NCBI GenBank assembly: GCA_018195615.1
Contig: JAGTPG010000002.1
Location: forward strand, 992,001-1,056,000
Source: Streptomyces tuirus
Lineage (GTDB): Bacteria > Actinomycetota > Actinomycetes > Streptomycetales > Streptomycetaceae
Reading direction: 5' to 3'
DNA: 64,000 nucleotides
Of this stretch, positions 8,214-17,277 are shown in pieces (position 1 is the first letter of the stretch; every line of letters starts with the position of its first letter). A model generated the notes under the pieces. It ran no database searches. It was not told where the DNA came from and was given only the letters and a program-made list of their open reading frames with translations. The translations under genes were made by a program, and so were the position numbers.

Positions 8214-9444
8214 CTACGCGGCGCGGGCTCCGGCATGGATTCCTTGGCTTCCTGCTTCTTCGCACCCCGCCATGGCCTTCGTCCATGGTCTTCCGGGCGC
8301 TCCACAGGCGTGCACCGCTCGTCCAGCGGCGTTCTTCACGTTTACTGCGGCGTTCACGTCACGGTCCAGGTGCGTGCCGCAGGCCGGGCAGTCCCACTCC
8401 CTGACGTGGAGGGGTTTGGGTCCGTCCACATGGCCGCAGACCGAGCAGCGGCGGGTGGTCGGCTCGAACCGGCCGATCTTCACAAACGCCCGGCCGTACC
8501 GCTCGCACTTGTACTGGAGCATGTCGACGAACGCCGACCAGCCCGCGTCGTGCACGCTCTTGGCCAGCCTCGTACGCGCCATCCCGAACACCGCCAGGTC
8601 CTCCACCGCGACTGCTTGGTTCTCGCGGACGATCCGGGTGGACAGCTGGTGCTGGAATTCACGGCGCGCGTCGGCGACCTTCGCGTGGGCACGGGCGACC
8701 TTCAGGCGGGCCTTGGCCCGGTTCTTCGATCCCTTCTGCTTGCGGGACAGTTCGCGCTGGGCGCGCTTGAGCTGCTTCTCCGCCCGGCGCAGGAACCGGG
8801 GGAGGCGATCTTCGTGCCGTCGGAGAGGACCGCGAAGTGCTTCAGGCCGAGGTCGATGCCGATGGCGGGCAGGCCCTCGGTATCCGGAGCGGCGCGCAGG
8901 TCGGCGGTGGGTCGGTCTCGATCACGAAGCTCGCGAAGTACCGCCCGGCCGCATCCTTGATCACGGTGACGCTGGAAGGGGTGGAGGGCAGGGTGCGTGA
9001 CCAGCGCACTGGTACCTCACCCACGCCCGGCAGGGCGAGACGTCCCTTGTCGGTGATCTTCCATCGGGCATTCTTGGTGAAGCGGATGGACTGCCGGTTG
9101 TCTTTGCGGGACTTGAAGGCCGGCGGACCGATCTTCGGTCCCTTGCGCTCGCCCTTCAGGCTGGCGAAGAACGCACTGTAGGCGGCGCCCACATCGCGCA
9201 GGGACTGCTGCAGTACGACGGCGGAGACCTCGCCCAGCCAGGCCCGCTGAGGCGTCCGCTTCGCCTGCGTGATCAGCATGGCCGACAACTCGGCCATCGA
9301 GGGGGCCTTGCGCCCTTCGGCACGAGCCGCCTCACGCGCGGCGATCGCGTCGTTGTACACCACCCGCGCGCACCCGAACGCCTGGGCCAGCGCGGTGCGC
9401 TGCCCCGGCGTGGGGCTGAGGCGGAAGGAGTACCTGAGCTGCAT
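8214..9444 (-). CDS. tnpB: TnpB RNA-guided nuclease (frameshifted in this sequence)
   Basis: An IS605 TnpB. The start is ATG 9444 (MQLRYSFRLSPTPGQ); GTG 9453 is an alternative. The N-terminal wedge region is in one frame. The RuvC part (GIDLGLKHFAV, AVEDLAV, DRDVNAAVN) and zinc finger (CSVCG and CPACG) are in others. Two run contractions explain this: GGG at 8909-8911 (restoring TDPTADLR) and GGGGG at 8798-8802 (restoring IASPRFLRR). With both repaired the protein is 410 residues with all three RuvC acidic residues and the four zinc cysteines, so the underlying gene is probably intact. TnpB cuts DNA guided by an RNA from the element's right end. Confidence 0.87.
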
Positions 9445-9469
9445 GACGGCCACGATACATACTTGGGTT

Positions 9470-9886
9470 ATGGCCGAGATGCAGAAGATCAGAACTGGCA
9501 GGCACTGTGCTTTCGTGATGCATGTTCACTTGGTTTTCGCGACCAAGTTCCGGCACAAGGTGTTCACCGATGCCCATCTGGTGCGGATGGAGGAGATCAT
9601 GCGGTCGGTGTGCGCGGACTTCGAGTCCGAACTGGTGGAGTTCAACGGCGAGGACAACCACGTCCACCTCCTGGTGAACTTCCCACCCAAGGTCGCCGTC
9701 ACCAAACTGGTCAACTCGCTCAAGGGAGTCTCCTCCCGCCGTCTGCGCCAGGAGTTTCCGGACCTGGTACGCCACTACTGGCGGGCCAACAAACTGTGGT
9801 CGGGGTCCTACTTCGCCGGGACCGTGGGCGGCGCCCCGCTCAGCATCGTCAAGCAGTACATCGAACAGCAGAACCGGCCCGTGTGA
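9470..9886 (+). CDS. tnpA: IS200/IS605 Y1 transposase TnpA
   Basis: A 138-residue Y1 HUH single-strand transposase. The HUH pair is HVH in EDNHVHLLVNF, and the catalytic Tyr is in IVKQYIEQQ near the C-terminus. The start ATG 9470 lies 25 bp from the tnpB ATG, in divergent orientation. The reading frame is intact, unlike that of tnpB. It excises and reinserts the element as single-stranded circles, recognising the hairpins at both ends. Confidence 0.92.
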   Translation: MAEMQKIRTGRHCAFVMHVHLVFATKFRHKVFTDAHLVRMEEIMRSVCADFESELVEFNGEDNHVHLLVNFPPKVAVTKLVNSLKGVSSRRLRQEFPDLVRHYWRANKLWSGSYFAGTVGGAPLSIVKQYIEQQNRPV

Positions 9887-10015
9887 GCATCGTCCCGGCT
9901 CCGCCAGAACCCGGCTTTCACCGCACTCCGCGCCGTGCGGGACGGACACGCGGTGTCCGGCTCCGCCGGACAGAAATCTGCGACGCTCCGCGTCGCCACG
10001 GTCAGATTCGCTTCA

Positions 10016-10035
10016 CACCGGGGTAAACCCCGGTG
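10016..10035. repeat. Left-end (tnpA side) subterminal hairpin
   Basis: CACCGGGG and CCCCGGTG form a perfect 8-bp stem with a TAAA loop, about 130 bp beyond the tnpA stop. It is the expected left-end transposase recognition structure. Confidence 0.7.
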
Positions 10036-10779
10036 CACTGCGAACGAATCCCGGTAGCGGAACAGCGGGATCGGCCGCTCGACGAGGGCGTTCCAGGGCG
10101 AGGCGCCTGCGGCACCGAAATCGGTCGGCGCCGTCCAGCCGCTGTCGTTGAAGCCGGGTGACCGCCAGCCCGACATGACGGCGGCGGCTCGGGCGTCGTA
10201 GAAGACGTTGGACTCGGGCAGCCGGAAGTTCACCTGCGTACCGCTGGTGTTGTTCGAGTAGCCCGGGTGGACGGTGTGCTTCCAGCTGGTGTCGCTGACC
10301 AGGCGGGTCGTGGTCGAGCCGGCCTGGATGTCGGACTGGAACAGCAGCCCGCCCCTGCCGCTGCTGTTGCGCGAGAAGCCCTGCTTGCCGAAGTGCCAGA
10401 CCAGCAGGGCGATCGTGTTGGTGCCGCCGGTGAGGTACGGGGCGAGGTCGATCTCGTCGTAGAAGGTGTCCGTGCGGTTCGGGCCGCGCTTGAGCCCGCC
10501 CTCGAAGACCACCAGCGTGCCGTTCACCCACAGCCAGTACTTCGAGTCCGCCGCGATCTGGGTCACGGCCTTCGACGGGGCGGTCGCGAGGGTGAACGAT
10601 CTGCGGAAGGCCACCCACTGGTTCGTCGTGCTGGACGGCGCCCAGATCCACTTCGCGGTCCAGGAGACCGCGGCGGTCGCCGCCGGTGCGAGGCCGGGAA
10701 GAACCAGGGAGCCCAGGGTCGGGGCAAGGGCCACGGCTATGGCGGAGCGCAGGGCGGACCGGCGGGAGACGTTCTGCAT
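10036..10779 (-). pseudogene. GH78 alpha-L-rhamnosidase, N-terminal part
   Basis: From ATG 10779 the frame encodes a twin-arginine-like signal (SRRSALRSAIAVALAP, then LAPAATAA) followed by an N-terminal beta domain: WTAKWIWAP, YWLWVNGTLV and DEIDLAPYLTGGTNTIALLVWHFG are typical of the sugar-binding domains of secreted GH78 rhamnosidases. After RPIPLFRYRDS the reading runs into the left end of the IS605 element. The rest of the gene is at 7141-8160 with a central part missing. The inferred original role is secreted removal of alpha-L-rhamnose from plant glycans. Confidence 0.8.
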
Positions 10780-10846
10780 CGAGGGGACCTTCCCAGGAGT
10801 GCTGCCGGAGGGGACGGTCCGGCTGTGGAGGTGGAACCAAGTGACC

Positions 10847-10858
10847 TGAATCGATTCA
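10847..10858. promoter_or_regulatory. LacI/GalR-type operator upstream of the GH78 gene
   Basis: TGAATCGATTCA is a perfect 12-bp palindrome with a central CG and fits the LacI-family form TGAAnCGnTTCA. It lies 68 bp upstream of the rhamnosidase ATG (minus strand). No LacI gene is in the window, so the regulator would be encoded elsewhere. Confidence 0.6.
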
Positions 10859-10922
10859 ATCCCGTACTCGCAGGCGCGATCCTGAACCCTCCGCAAACCG
10901 TGTCAATCCTCCGTGCACGAGG

Positions 10923-11594
10923 ATGGGTAACGTTGCCCGCGGATCCGCCGACCGGGATCACGGTTCCCTCACGACATCAGAGCCGGTGAACGCGCGGGCC
11001 ACGGTGCAAGGGGCCACGATGGCCGTCGCCCGCCTCGTCGCGTCCGGGTTCGCTCTCGTCACTCCGGCACTGATCGACTGGAGCCCGTCGGGCCTCTACG
11101 TCCTGCTGACGGAACCGGGCTACCGGGTCATCCGCGTCGCACCGACCCTGCTCGACGACCTGGACGACGCCTCGGTCCGGCACGAGACACCGTACGGACG
11201 CGCGGAAGCGGGCTGGCGGCGCGACGGCGACTGGGTGTCCTTCCACGTCCGGGTCCCGCCGAACACGCGGGCCGTCGTCGATCTGCCCTCCGGGGCGCGC
11301 CACGAAGTGGGCAGCGGTACGTACACCTGGGTCGAGCGCCACCCCCGGCCGTCGTCACCGCGCGGCAGGCTGACTCTCGGCAGCGGACTGGACACCGTCA
11401 TCGACGACCGGGCGGCGTATCAGTCGGTGCTGGACGCCATCCGGGGTATCGACGAGGTGCGCGCGGAGGCGTTCCGCCGTACGACGCGCTGGTGGCGGGG
11501 CCGGGAACTGCGCGAACCGCTGGACAAGGCCCCGTTGCCCGTCCTCGCGGCGGTGGAGAAGGCCCTCGCCGACCTGCCGGCCCACGACCGGTGA
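10923..11594 (+). pseudogene. Remnant of a second GH78 rhamnosidase (C-terminal domain)
   Basis: This 223-residue frame has no catalytic domain. Residues from about 60 on match the C-terminal beta domain of GH78 enzymes: GYRVIRVAP, RHETPYGRAEAGW, VRVPPNTRAVVDLPSG and a GSGTYTW strand, then a helical tail found in some actinobacterial rhamnosidases. The first 50 or so residues look unrelated and no strong ribosome-binding site is seen. I read it as the 3' end of a deleted rhamnosidase gene rather than a working small protein. It lies head to head with the interrupted rhamnosidase gene. Confidence 0.55.
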
Positions 11595-11955
11595 TCCGAG
11601 CGCTGCCGTCGGCCGTTGTGCGCGGCCGGCGGCGGTCAGCTCCCGGCCTCGTGCGCCGTTACGCCCTCCAGGGCTGGACCTGGCGGCCGGTGCCATGCAG
11701 CCGCAGTACCCGCTCGACGCGACGCCCGTTCGACCGGCATCGAGTACATCATCAGCGAGGAGCGTTTCCGCGGCCCGCCACGCCTGCTTCGAGGATCTCG
11801 TGACGACCTGCGGGAAGACGTTCCACACGTGGCAGTACGATCGCGACGACTACCCCTACGGCATTGCGCGGACCGTGCAGACACGCCTTGAGCAGACGGA
11901 CTTCGGGCGACAGCCGCCGCGCCGGGCTCATCGGGACCGATGGAAGGAACGACCC
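11595..11955. other. Intergenic region before lpdA, no gene recognised
   Basis: The 361 bp between the GH78 remnant and the lpdA start are open in frame with lpdA (an upstream start at 11695 exists), but that extension has no similarity I recognise and would be foreign to the family. It probably holds the lpdA promoter and leader; no clear promoter boxes stand out. Confidence 0.5.
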
Positions 11956-13368
11956 ATGGTCGAGCAGGACGAGCGATTCGATGTTGTCGTACTCGGCTCC
12001 GGCCCTGGTGGCTATGTCGCCGCCATCCGCGCCGCCCAGCTGGGCAGGCGCGTCGCCGTCGTCGAGGAGAAGTACTGGGGCGGCGTCTGTCTGAACGTGG
12101 GATGCATCCCCACCAAGGCCCTCCTGCGCAACGCCGAGCTCGCCCACATCTTCACCCATGAGGCCAAGACCTTCGGCATCAAGGTCGACGGCCAGGTCTC
12201 CTTCGACTACGGCGAGGCCTTCCGCCGCAGCCGCAAGGTCGCCGACGGCCGCGTCAAGGGCGTCCACTACCTGATGAAGAAGAACAAGATCACCGAGTAC
12301 GACGGCCGCGGTACCTTCCTCGACCCGCACACCCTTCAGGTGGCCGGCTACGACGGCGAGTCCCGCACGCTCGGCTTCGACCACTGCATCATCGCCACCG
12401 GCGCCACCCCCAAGCTGCTCCCCGGCACCCGCCGTACCTCCCGCGTGGTGACCTACGAGGAGCAGATCCTCGCCGACGACCTCCCGCGGTCGGTCATCAT
12501 CGCGGGCGCCGGCGCCATCGGCATCGAATTCGCCTATGTCCTGCACAACTACGGCGTGAAGGTCACCATCGTCGAGTTCCTGGACCGCGTCGCCCCGCTG
12601 GAGGATGCCGAGGTCTCCGCCGAACTCGCCCGCCAGTACCGCAAGCTCGGCATCGACGTGCTCACCTCCACCCGCGTCGACGCCATCGACGAGTCCGGGC
12701 CCCAGGTTCGCGTCACCGTCACCGGCAAGGACGGCGCCCAGCAGATCCTGGAGGCCGACAAGGTCCTCCAGGCGATCGGATTCGCCCCGAACGTCACCGG
12801 CTACGGCCTGGAGAACACCGGCGTCGAGGTCACCGAACGCGGGGCCATCGATGTCGACGGCCGTTGCCGCACCTCCGTCCCGCACATCTACGCCATCGGC
12901 GACGTCACCGCCAAGCTGATGCTCGCGCACGCCGCCGAGGCCATGGGCGTGATCGCCGCCGAGACCCTCGCCGGCGCGGAGACCATGGAGCTGGACTACG
13001 CGATGATCCCGCGCGCCACGTACTGCCAGCCGCAGATCGCCAGCTTCGGCTACACCGAGGCCCAGGCCCGCGACCTCGGCCATGACGTCAAGGTCGCCAA
13101 GTTCCCCTTCACCGCCAACGGCAAGTCCCACGGCCTCGGCGACACCACCGGCTTCGTCAAGCTCATCTCGGACGCCAGGTACGGCGAGCTGATCGGCGGC
13201 CATCTGATCGGCCCCGATGTCACCGAACTGCTGCCGGAACTGACCCTGGCCCAGCAGTGGGACCTCACCGTCCACGAGGTCGCCCGCAACGTCCACGCCC
13301 ACCCCACCCTGGGCGAGGCCGTCAAGGAGGCCGTGCACGGACTGGCCGGCCACATGATCAACATGTGA
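11956..13368 (+). CDS. lpdA: Dihydrolipoyl dehydrogenase (E3)
   Basis: A 470-residue flavoprotein disulfide reductase. It has an N-terminal FAD fold [12 protein letters not shown], the redox-active disulfide in [13 protein letters not shown], an NAD-binding [11 protein letters not shown], an FAD-contacting [16 protein letters not shown], and the C-terminal dimerisation domain with the active-site His in HAHPTL. I chose ATG 11956 because the family begins directly with the FAD fold; the open frame upstream would add 87 unrelated residues. It reoxidises dihydrolipoamide in 2-oxo acid dehydrogenase or glycine cleavage complexes. No partner subunit genes are adjacent, so the complex it serves cannot be told here. 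Confidence 0.93.
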   Translation: MVEQDERFDVVVLGSGPGGYVAAIRAAQLGRRVAVVEEKYWGGVCLNVGCIPTKALLRNAELAHIFTHEAKTFGIKVDGQVSFDYGEAFRRSRKVADGRVKGVHYLMKKNKITEYDGRGTFLDPHTLQVAGYDGESRTLGFDHCIIATGATPKLLPGTRRTSRVVTYEEQILADDLPRSVIIAGAGAIGIEFAYVLHNYGVKVTIVEFLDRVAPLEDAEVSAELARQYRKLGIDVLTSTRVDAIDESGPQVRVTVTGKDGAQQILEADKVLQAIGFAPNVTGYGLENTGVEVTERGAIDVDGRCRTSVPHIYAIGDVTAKLMLAHAAEAMGVIAAETLAGAETMELDYAMIPRATYCQPQIASFGYTEAQARDLGHDVKVAKFPFTANGKSHGLGDTTGFVKLISDARYGELIGGHLIGPDVTELLPELTLAQQWDLTVHEVARNVHAHPTLGEAVKEAVHGLAGHMINM

Positions 13369-13510
13369 GCCCAGGCAGCAGCGGGGCCGCATCACGATGG
13401 CCAAGGCACCACGGCTCCGCGTCGGAGAGCGGCAGGCCTGACCCGGCGGAGTTCCTGCGCGTACCCTGGGGTGCACGCGGCGGTCGGATCCCGGGAGCTT
13501 GCCTTCGCGA

Positions 13511-13544
13511 GGTTTCCTCGGTTCGAAACCGAGCCGAGGAAACC
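13511..13544. terminator. Inverted repeat between lpdA and the lactonase gene
   Basis: GGTTTCCTCGG (13511-13521) pairs perfectly with CCGAGGAAACC (13534-13544). An alternative inner hairpin, CTCGGTT-CGA-AACCGAG (13517-13533), shares bases with it. The position between convergent genes supports a bidirectional terminator. Confidence 0.65.
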
Positions 13545-13581
13545 GCCCTGTCGGCCGCGAGTGGCGCCGCCTGTCCTTCCC

Positions 13582-14478
13582 CTACCGGTCGGGGGAACTG
13601 CGGCCCCGCCACGAACAGGCCGGAGTCCCCCTGGTCGGCGCGGGGAGGCTGAGTACCGCGCCGGAGGTCCTGGTGGGGTTCCGCACGCCGTACCGGGCCG
13701 TGGTCACATAGAGGCGGTTCTCCGTGGGGTGCAGACACACCGACGTGGGGTGCGGAGCGGGCACCGTCGTCACCAGGAGCAGGCGGCCGTCGGGGTGGTA
13801 GCGGCGGACCGTGCCGGCGCCCCACATCGCGACCCACAGGCAGCCCTCCTCGTCGACGGTCATTCCGTCGGGGCCGCCTTCGCCGGCGCTCGGACGGGCG
13901 AAGACCTCGGGGCCGCCGGTGAGATCGCCCGAGACGGGGTCGACCCGGCAGCGGAAGACCGTGCCGGCGGCCGTGTCGGCGAAGTACATGGTCGTGCCGT
14001 CGGCGGTGAAGGCCGGCCCGTTGACGATGGTCAGGCCGTCGAGGACGCGTACCACCGTGCCGTCGGGGTCCGTGCGGTAGAGCGAGCCCGCGCCGCAGGT
14101 GCCGTCGTAGGCCATGCTGCCGGCCCAGAAGCGGCCCGCGGGGTCCGCGACGCCGTCGTTCATCCTGCTGGGGAGCGGCGTGCGGTCCTCCGGGCGGTCC
14201 AGCCACTCCGGTGTGCCGTCGGCCGAGAGCAGTGCGATGCCCGTGCCCGCCGCGGCGATCCACGTGTCCGGCCGGTCCGCCACCGGCGCGACGGCGCCCA
14301 AGGGCACGTCCAGGCAGGCGAGTCGGACCGGTCCTGTGGCGTCGCGGAGTTCGAAGAGCCGGCCGCTGAGGATGTCGACGTACAGATACCGGCCGTCGGC
14401 CCAGCGGCCGCCTTCGGCGAGTTCGTAGCCGCCGTCCACGACGACCGTCGCGGTCGGCGTTGCCGTTCTTGATGTCAT
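13582..14478 (-). CDS. SMP-30/gluconolactonase-family sugar lactonase
   Basis: A 298-residue six-bladed beta-propeller of the SMP-30/LRE family. Likely metal ligands are Glu in YELAEGGRW, Asn in SRMNDGVADPAGRFWAGS and Asp in GPDGMTVDEEG. It hydrolyses aldonolactones to aldonic acids. It ends an operon with a KDG-type kinase, an aldolase and a galactonate dehydratase, so galactono-1,4-lactone is the likely substrate. The last 15 residues (from TPACSWRG) look unlike the family; adding one base to the G run near 13627-13631 gives DSGLFVAGPQF instead, but that frame stays open to 13358, so the true C-terminus is uncertain. Confidence 0.83.
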   Translation of the reverse strand: MTSRTATPTATVVVDGGYELAEGGRWADGRYLYVDILSGRLFELRDATGPVRLACLDVPLGAVAPVADRPDTWIAAAGTGIALLSADGTPEWLDRPEDRTPLPSRMNDGVADPAGRFWAGSMAYDGTCGAGSLYRTDPDGTVVRVLDGLTIVNGPAFTADGTTMYFADTAAGTVFRCRVDPVSGDLTGGPEVFARPSAGEGGPDGMTVDEEGCLWVAMWGAGTVRRYHPDGRLLLVTTVPAPHPTSVCLHPTENRLYVTTARYGVRNPTRTSGAVLSLPAPTRGTPACSWRGRSSPDR

Positions 14479-14493
14479 GTCCGGTCTCCTGGG

Positions 14494-15468
14494 TCAGCGG
14501 ATGGTCGTGCCGTCCGGCTGGTCGAACAGCCCGAGTTCGTCCCGCGTCGGGAGGCCCTCCCAGTCGCCCCGGGTGGCGACGGCGAAGGCCGCGGTGGTGA
14601 CGGCTCGGTGCAGTCGGGCGGGGACGTCCGCTCCGTCGAGGAGTCCGGACAGGTATCCCGCGACGAAGGCGTCACCGGCGCCGACCAGGTCGATCGCGTC
14701 GACCTGCCGGGCGGGGCAGTCGGTCGCCCCGTCGGCGGTGAAGCTCGTCGCGCCGCGGGCACCGCGCTTGACGACGACCTCGCTGACTCCCGCGGCCGAG
14801 AGCTCGCGCACGGCCTCGGATTCGGGCGCGTGGGGCCGTTCCAGCACCAGCGGCAGTTCGTCCTCGGACGCTATGAGCAGGTCGACGTGGGGCAGGATCG
14901 GCCTCAGGGCCGCGCGGGCGCGGTCAGCGGACCACAGCCGGGAGCGGTGGTTGACGTCGAGGCATACGGTGCTGCCGGAGTCGTGAGCGGCCGCGGCGGC
15001 GGCCAGGACCGCCTCGGCCGCCGACGGGCCGAGCGCCGGGGTGATGCCGGTCAGATGCAGGACCCGGGGGCCGGAGGCCAGGGCGGGCAGGACGTCAGCG
15101 GGTGAGACGGCCGAACCGGCCGAACCGGCACGGTAGTAGCTGACGCGCGTCAGCGTGCCCAGGCGGGGTTCGGTGAGGAGCAGGCCCGTGGGCCGACCGG
15201 TGTCGTCGGTGACCGCGTGACCGGTGTCGATGCCCTCGGCGCGGAGCGTGCGCAGGACGAGCGCGCCGAGTTCGTCCGCACCGACCCGGCCCGCCCAGCG
15301 GACCCGGTGGCCGAGGCGGGCGAGGCCGATGGCGACGTTGGACTCGGCTCCCGCCACGGACAGGCCGAGGCTGCCGCCCAGCCGCAGCGCGCCCTGGGCC
15401 CGGAGGGCGGCCATGGTCTCGCCGAAGGTCACCACGTCGGGCGGGGCCTGGCGGTCCGGTGCCGTCAC
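14494..15468 (-). CDS. kdgK: PfkB-family sugar kinase (2-keto-3-deoxy-gluconate/galactonate kinase)
   Basis: A 324-residue ribokinase-family kinase. The N-terminal FGETMAAL and the substrate-binding VAGAESNVAIGLARLG are typical, and the C-terminal anion-hole motif DLVGAGDAFVAGYLSG contains the catalytic Asp. It phosphorylates 2-keto-3-deoxy sugar acids. The start codon overlaps the stop of the aldolase gene by 4 bp, showing translational coupling. With the galactonate dehydratase and the aldolase it completes the De Ley-Doudoroff steps, so 2-keto-3-deoxygalactonate is the likely substrate. Confidence 0.86.
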   Translation of the reverse strand: MTAPDRQAPPDVVTFGETMAALRAQGALRLGGSLGLSVAGAESNVAIGLARLGHRVRWAGRVGADELGALVLRTLRAEGIDTGHAVTDDTGRPTGLLLTEPRLGTLTRVSYYRAGSAGSAVSPADVLPALASGPRVLHLTGITPALGPSAAEAVLAAAAAAHDSGSTVCLDVNHRSRLWSADRARAALRPILPHVDLLIASEDELPLVLERPHAPESEAVRELSAAGVSEVVVKRGARGATSFTADGATDCPARQVDAIDLVGAGDAFVAGYLSGLLDGADVPARLHRAVTTAAFAVATRGDWEGLPTRDELGLFDQPDGTTIR

Positions 15469-16085
15469 GGCGCCTCCCCCGCCGCCACCCTGCGGAACTC
15501 GGCCGCGCGGGCGCGCAGCCCGTCCAGGTCGCCGCCGTCGGCCGCGTCGCCGACGAGGGGTGAGCCGACGCCGACGGCGAGGGCTCCCCGGTCCAGGTAG
15601 TCCCGGGCGGCCTGCGCGTCCACGCCGCCGACGGGCACGAAGGGCACCTCGGGGAACGGATCGCGCAGGGCGCGCAGATAGCCGGGGCCGCCGAGGGAGC
15701 CGGGGAAGAGTTTGATCGCGTCGGCTCCCCGCGCGAGGGCGAGTTCGATCTCGCTCGGTGTCAGGGCCCCCATCAGCACGGGCACGCCGAGGGACTGCAG
15801 CCCGTCGACGAGGGCCGGGGTGACGAGGTAGGAGGCTCCGGCGTCCACGGCGCGGGCGGCGTCGGCGGCCGAGCGCACGGTGCCGGCGCCGAGGAGTGCG
15901 TCGGGGCCGAGTTCCGCGCGTGCCCGGGTGATCACGGTCAGGGCGTCGGCGGTGGTGAGTGAGACCTCGACGGCGGCGATGCCCTCGTCGGCGAGGGTGC
16001 GTACGGTGTGCAGGGCGGCGGCGGGGTCCTTGCCGCGGACGATCGCCAGCAGGCGGTGGGCGCGGAGCGATTCCACCAGGTTCAT
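15465..16085 (-). CDS. eda: 2-keto-3-deoxy-6-phosphogluconate/galactonate aldolase
   Basis: A 206-residue class I aldolase. The Schiff-base Lys is in GADAIKLFPGS, a conserved Glu is in AAVEVSLTT, and GAGTVRSAADA is the phosphate or pyruvate loop of the KDPG/KDPGal aldolase barrel. It splits 2-keto-3-deoxy-6-phospho sugar acids to pyruvate and glyceraldehyde 3-phosphate. It is encoded between the dehydratase and kinase genes and overlaps the latter by 4 bp. Context favours the galactonate branch (DgoA-like) over the gluconate branch, but sequence alone does not separate them. Confidence 0.86.
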   Translation of the reverse strand: MNLVESLRAHRLLAIVRGKDPAAALHTVRTLADEGIAAVEVSLTTADALTVITRARAELGPDALLGAGTVRSAADAARAVDAGASYLVTPALVDGLQSLGVPVLMGALTPSEIELALARGADAIKLFPGSLGGPGYLRALRDPFPEVPFVPVGGVDAQAARDYLDRGALAVGVGSPLVGDAADGGDLDGLRARAAEFRRVAAGEAP

Positions 16086-16131
16086 GGGCGCGGGCCCTCC
16101 TTGGGCGTGGGGTGCGGTGGCCTGGGAGCGG

Positions 16132-17277
16132 TCACCATTCGGTGAACGCCCCGTCGGCGCCCCGCCATACGGGGTTGCGCCAGCGGTGCCCGGTCCCGGC
16201 GGCGCGGCGTACGGCCTTCTCGTCGATGTCGACGCCGAGGCCCGGGCGGGATCCGCGGACGGCGTAGCCGCCGTCGAAGCGGAAGGGTTCGGGGTCCATC
16301 ACGTACTCGAGCAGGTCGCACTGCTGGTTGTAGTGGATGCCCATGCTCTGTTCCTGGATGAGGAAGTTCGGTACGGAGAAGGCGATCTGGAGGCTGGCGG
16401 CCAGGGCGATGGGGCCGAGGGGGCAGTGGGGGGCCATGGTGACGTCGTGCGTCTCGGCCATGGCCGCGATGCGGCGGACCTCGGAGATGCCGCCGGCGTG
16501 CGACAGGTCCGGCTGGGCGACGGCGATGCCGCTGGCCAGTACGTCACGGAAGTCCCAGCGGGAGTAGAGGCGTTCGCCGGTGGCGAGGGGGATGCTCGTG
16601 GACTCCACCAGGCTGCGCAGCTGGCCCGAGTGCTCCGGCAGGACGGGCTCTTCGACGAACAGCGGCTGCAGGGGTTCCAGCAGGGGCAGCAGGCGGCGTG
16701 CCATGGCGGTGGAGACGCGTCCGTGGAAGTCGACGGCGATGTCCCGCTCGTCGCCGAGCACCTCGCGGACGGCCGCCACGCGTTCGACGACCTCGGCGGT
16801 GCGTGCCGGGGTGTCGATCGGGGCGAGTTCGGCCGAGGCGTTCATCTTCACCGCGGTGAAGCCCGCCTTCATCTGTTCCTCGGCGAGCTCCGCCACGTCG
16901 CTCGGCCGGTCGCCGCCGATCCAGGCGTACATGCGGACGCGTTCGCGGACCGGGCCGCCGAGGAGACGGTGCACCGGGACGCCGTAGGTCTTGCCGGCGA
17001 TGTCCCACAGGGCCTGGTCGATGCCGGCGACGGCGCTGGAGAGGATGGGGCCGCCGCGGTAGAAGCCGCCCTTGGTGAGCACCTGCCAGTGGTCCTCGAT
17101 GCGCAGCGGGTCCCGGCCGATGAGGTGGTCGGCCAGTTCGTGGACCGCGGCGCGCACGGTCTCGGCGCGGCCCTCGATCACGGGCTCGCCCCAGCCGGTG
17201 ATGCCCTCGTCGGTGGCGATGCGCAGGAACAGCCAGCGCGGAGCCACCGGGAACGTCTCAAGTGCGGTTATCTTCAA
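16132..17277 (-). CDS. dgoD: D-galactonate dehydratase
   Basis: A 381-residue enolase-superfamily dehydratase. The barrel metal ligands are at VDFHGR, VEEPVLP and ATGERLYSR, and the C-terminal catalytic region has MAPHCPLGPIALAAS. The capping-domain stretch EDHWQVLTKGGFYRGGP followed by SSAVAGIDQALWDI is characteristic of DgoD. It converts D-galactonate to 2-keto-3-deoxygalactonate. It is the first intact gene of the operon that continues with aldolase, kinase and lactonase. Its start region overlaps the tail of a decayed GntR regulator gene, which probably once controlled it. Confidence 0.9.
   Translation of the reverse strand: MKITALETFPVAPRWLFLRIATDEGITGWGEPVIEGRAETVRAAVHELADHLIGRDPLRIEDHWQVLTKGGFYRGGPILSSAVAGIDQALWDIAGKTYGVPVHRLLGGPVRERVRMYAWIGGDRPSDVAELAEEQMKAGFTAVKMNASAELAPIDTPARTAEVVERVAAVREVLGDERDIAVDFHGRVSTAMARRLLPLLEPLQPLFVEEPVLPEHSGQLRSLVESTSIPLATGERLYSRWDFRDVLASGIAVAQPDLSHAGGISEVRRIAAMAETHDVTMAPHCPLGPIALAASLQIAFSVPNFLIQEQSMGIHYNQQCDLLEYVMDPEPFRFDGGYAVRGSRPGLGVDIDEKAVRRAAGTGHRWRNPVWRGADGAFTEW

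Larger units (their letters stand above)
8163..10035. mobile_element. IS200/IS605-family element (IS605 layout)
   Basis: Divergent tnpA (plus) and tnpB (minus) genes are flanked by subterminal hairpins: CCTCTCCC-TGAA-GGGAGAGG at 8163-8182 on the tnpB side and CACCGGGG-TAAA-CCCCGGTG at 10016-10035 on the tnpA side. This matches IS605 architecture, in which single-stranded ends fold into hairpins recognised by the Y1 transposase. The family makes no terminal inverted repeats or target duplications, so exact ends cannot be set by eye; the coordinates run from hairpin to hairpin. It sits inside a GH78 gene. Confidence 0.85.

Noticed and set aside
11695..11955. An N-terminal extension of lpdA from an upstream start
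   Set aside because: The extra 87 residues have no lipoyl domain or other known feature, and the family begins at the FAD fold after ATG 11956.
13517..13533. tRNA T-arm-like hairpin CTCGG-TTCGAAA-CCGAG, possibly an attachment site
   Set aside because: No D-arm, anticodon arm or acceptor stem fits around it, and it lies inside a larger perfect inverted repeat between convergent genes; a terminator explains it better.
13358..13640. A frameshift extending the SMP-30 lactonase to 13358
   Set aside because: One added G gives a plausible DSGLFVAGPQF, but the resulting tail of about 90 residues is far longer than the family and crosses the terminator hairpin; left as uncertain.
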